Assembly (NCBI RefSeq): GCF_000189635.1 | Contig: NW_002476319.1 | Span: 1 to 64,000, forward strand | Length of the DNA: 64,000 bases | DNA from: Tetrahymena thermophila SB210 | Taxonomy: Eukaryota; Ciliophora; Oligohymenophorea; Hymenostomatida; Tetrahymenidae | Direction: 5' to 3' | Part shown: in pieces, positions 62,058 to 64,000 of the stretch | Numbering within the stretch: position 1 is the first letter of the stretch | How the letters are laid out: every line of letters starts with the position of its first letter | Made by a program: the position numbers and the translations under genes | Notes under the pieces: generated by a model | The model's input: the letters and a program-made list of their open reading frames with translations, nothing else | What the model was told of the DNA's origin: nothing | Databases searched by the model: none

Positions 62058-64000
62058 TCAAGAAAGAATATCATTTATCATATTTTTGATATCAAGTAAT
62101 GTTTTCTCTTCTTCGTTCTATTTACTTTACTGATGCTTATCGATTTGTTCTAAAAATTATTTATGATTTGTGCTTTTATTTCTTTTTTCTTTGTTAAACC
62201 CACTTTTTAAACGGATGCTTGGAGCATTATTAGGCAATCTTAATTAAAATTCACTTTCTGCATTCGAAAAAGACTGAGGTCTCCATTTTGTTTAAGTTTG
62301 ATTTATCTGGAATTTATTATTGCTTTTAAATTCTTTATTGAAAATTTAGCTGTTCTGCACCAATCCATTAGTTATTTTTTAATTCATCACAATTAATTCA
62401 CCTTAGTTTATTTTCAATCTAGTTAATGGCATTTATTGATCATCATTATCTATATTTTATATCGGTATATTACTCTTTAAATTAAATTTATGTTTGTTCT
62501 ACTAAATATCTTAAAAGTTATCACTACTCTAAAATTATAAATCTTAAAACTCGGGAGGAGCATTAAACTGATTAAAACCTGGTTATTTTTATCCATAATA
62601 AGCTTAGTATCCTTCTTCTTAAGCTGTCAAAAAAGGATTTTAAAAATATTAATTTTGAGTTGATTAAAAATTTTCTTGGCTGTTAGCTTAAAGAGGATAA
62701 AAGTCGTTAGTATTTTTTTATTTGTACTATGTAGGTTTCTAGAGCTTTTTAACTTCTTTCACAATCGATTTATGTTTAAAAAATCCAGTCGTTATTAGCT
62801 TAGAAACTTGTCTTCTAACTTCATTGTCTTAATTTGGGTTCGTGTTAAAAACTAAGTTTTCTTTCCACAAATTTTATCCTTCTTCGAAGTTAATTATGAA
62901 TTCAGTTAATAACTACATTTAGCACATCTAATCATTACACATAATTCTTCCCGTACCACTCTCATACAATTCTACATAAACAGGAGAATTACAGCATTTA
63001 CTAAAAGGAACACTTTCCGAGTCTTTTATTAAAAGTGATATTGTTTAAGATCTAAATATTAAAAATTCTATTTACCAGAAAAGAAGATAAGATAATTTTA
63101 TGTAATTTCATGCTAACAAATCAAGATGTTAAACAAAAAGAAATTTAACTCATGAAAAAGCTTTTATATAATTTAATAAATGAGATTCAAACGATAGTCA
63201 TCAGGAGGAAGCGCTTTAATTTACTTTGGAAATTTAACTGGTTTTTTTTTAAAAAATTGTAAGTAAATAGTTTTAATACTTAAAATATATTAAACAAAAT
63301 CAAGTAAAATTATTACTTTCTTTCAGCAAATTTCTCAATGATGCTATTTATATTACAAAATAAGTAAATACCATTTTTATCTACACTTAATTTGATTAAA
63401 ATACATACTTTTGGCATAATATATTCCAGGATATACTTCAGATTCAACTAAATTAAAATCTAAAAAATTTCTTTCTTGATGCTTTGCTGAATTTGTAGTT
63501 GTTGGTCTTCCTATTTAAGTATGCTAATTAGCTTTTTATGTTACGTTATAAGTAGCTGTTCTAGGTTTAAGCTGTTTTGACGAAAGAAATTGTTACATTT
63601 TAAATCAATACAAATTCACTTACTTGATTTTTAACAATAAATTAATTAGAAGTGCTTGTTGTTGTTTGAGGATATTGCAGTCCTCCAGTAGTAATTGGCC
63701 TCGCTCTTTACTGAAATATTTGCTAAAAGAGCATCGCTTCTTAATTCAAAGGTGATAGTGCCTTAGATAAAAAGTTCCCCTTGTAAATTGTTCCCTACTT
63801 ATTCTTTTAAGGGTTAGCAGTTGAAGATCTAATAAGAATAATTAAAAAAATATTTTATTTTAAAATAAAAATTACTTATTAATTTTTTGTTTTATCTAAA
63901 AGAGCTAAAAAATTATTTCTTATATTACCTTGTATCTGAATTATGTGAGTAAACATTATGAGAAAGAGGACGTAACTTTTATTTGAATAAATCTTAAGAC
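62058..64000 (-). CDS. Unrecognised protein, 5' end cut by window edge
   Basis: TGA 62060-62058; the first exon in view runs off the right edge, so the start is missing. Visible introns include about 63837-63922, 63600-63650 (GTAAGTGAATT...AAACAG), one starting near 63410 and one or more between 63330 and 63060. The N-proximal part is polar with Thr/Gln/Asn (ARPITTGGLQYPQTTTSTSN). A more ordered piece follows (NFLDFNLVESEVYPGIYYAK, KFPKQIKALPPDDYRLNLIY). Next is a cysteine-bearing block that may bind metal (KCCNSPVYVELYESGTGRIM, then CNDQMCQMQLLTEFIINFEE). The last 250 residues are Gln/Asn/Lys-rich and end with a helix (EEEKTLLDIKNMINDILS). I do not recognise the family. No membrane segment is visible. 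Confidence 0.78.

Noticed and set aside
1-64000. tRNA, rRNA, CRISPR or transposon copies
   Set aside because: I looked for tRNA B-box-like sequence, reverse-transcriptase or transposase motifs and terminal repeats on both strands and found none that held up; a covariance-model scan would be needed to exclude small RNA genes.

Overview
This window is one end of a ciliate macronuclear chromosome, most likely from Tetrahymena. Bases 1-355 are an uninterrupted run of C4A2 repeats (the C-rich strand of a G4T2 telomere). The DNA is extremely AT-rich. Genes read through only if TAA and TAG are glutamine codons and TGA is the sole stop. Introns are AT-rich GT...AG, mostly 50-80 bp, longer than Paramecium introns. 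I could not tell which Tetrahymena species it is. Because the ORFs supplied were cut at TAA/TAG, almost all genes below were rebuilt by hand with the ciliate code; starts, stops and many splice sites were read directly from the sequence.

Layout from the telomere inward: a fused NAD(P) transhydrogenase (-, 734-5134), a Ykt6-type SNARE (-, 6008-6616), a very large signal-peptide/Cys-rich/propeller-like/beta-helix/multi-pass membrane protein (+, 9285-19738), an unrecognised protein (-, 20477-22024), a MATE transporter (+, 25256-26749), a Ser/Thr kinase with a Q-rich tail (-, 28053-29882), a 1.4-k-residue N/Q/S-rich protein (-, 32019-36353), a WDR20-like WD protein (+, 39133-40857), a B-box-like/coiled-coil/kelch-like protein (-, 41826-44416), a protein joining an MRH-like ectodomain to a TMEM198-like membrane core (+, 45886-48375), a Q-rich coiled-coil protein (+, 49508-52719), a second coiled-coil protein (-, 53075-54633), AP-4 epsilon adaptin (+, 55598-59078), a TCAIM-like mitochondrial J-like protein (+, 59492-61708) and a protein cut by the right edge (-, 62058->64000).

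The genes do not form one pathway. Two themes recur: membrane traffic (Ykt6, AP-4 epsilon, possibly the MRH/TMEM198 protein) and mitochondria (transhydrogenase, TCAIM-like). No mobile element, virus-like element, CRISPR, rRNA or convincing tRNA was seen, as expected for a macronuclear genome from which transposons are eliminated. Intergenic regions hold at least two families of old, diverged tandem duplications (5390-6005 and 30830-31750). Divergent intergenic gaps are clearly longer than convergent ones.
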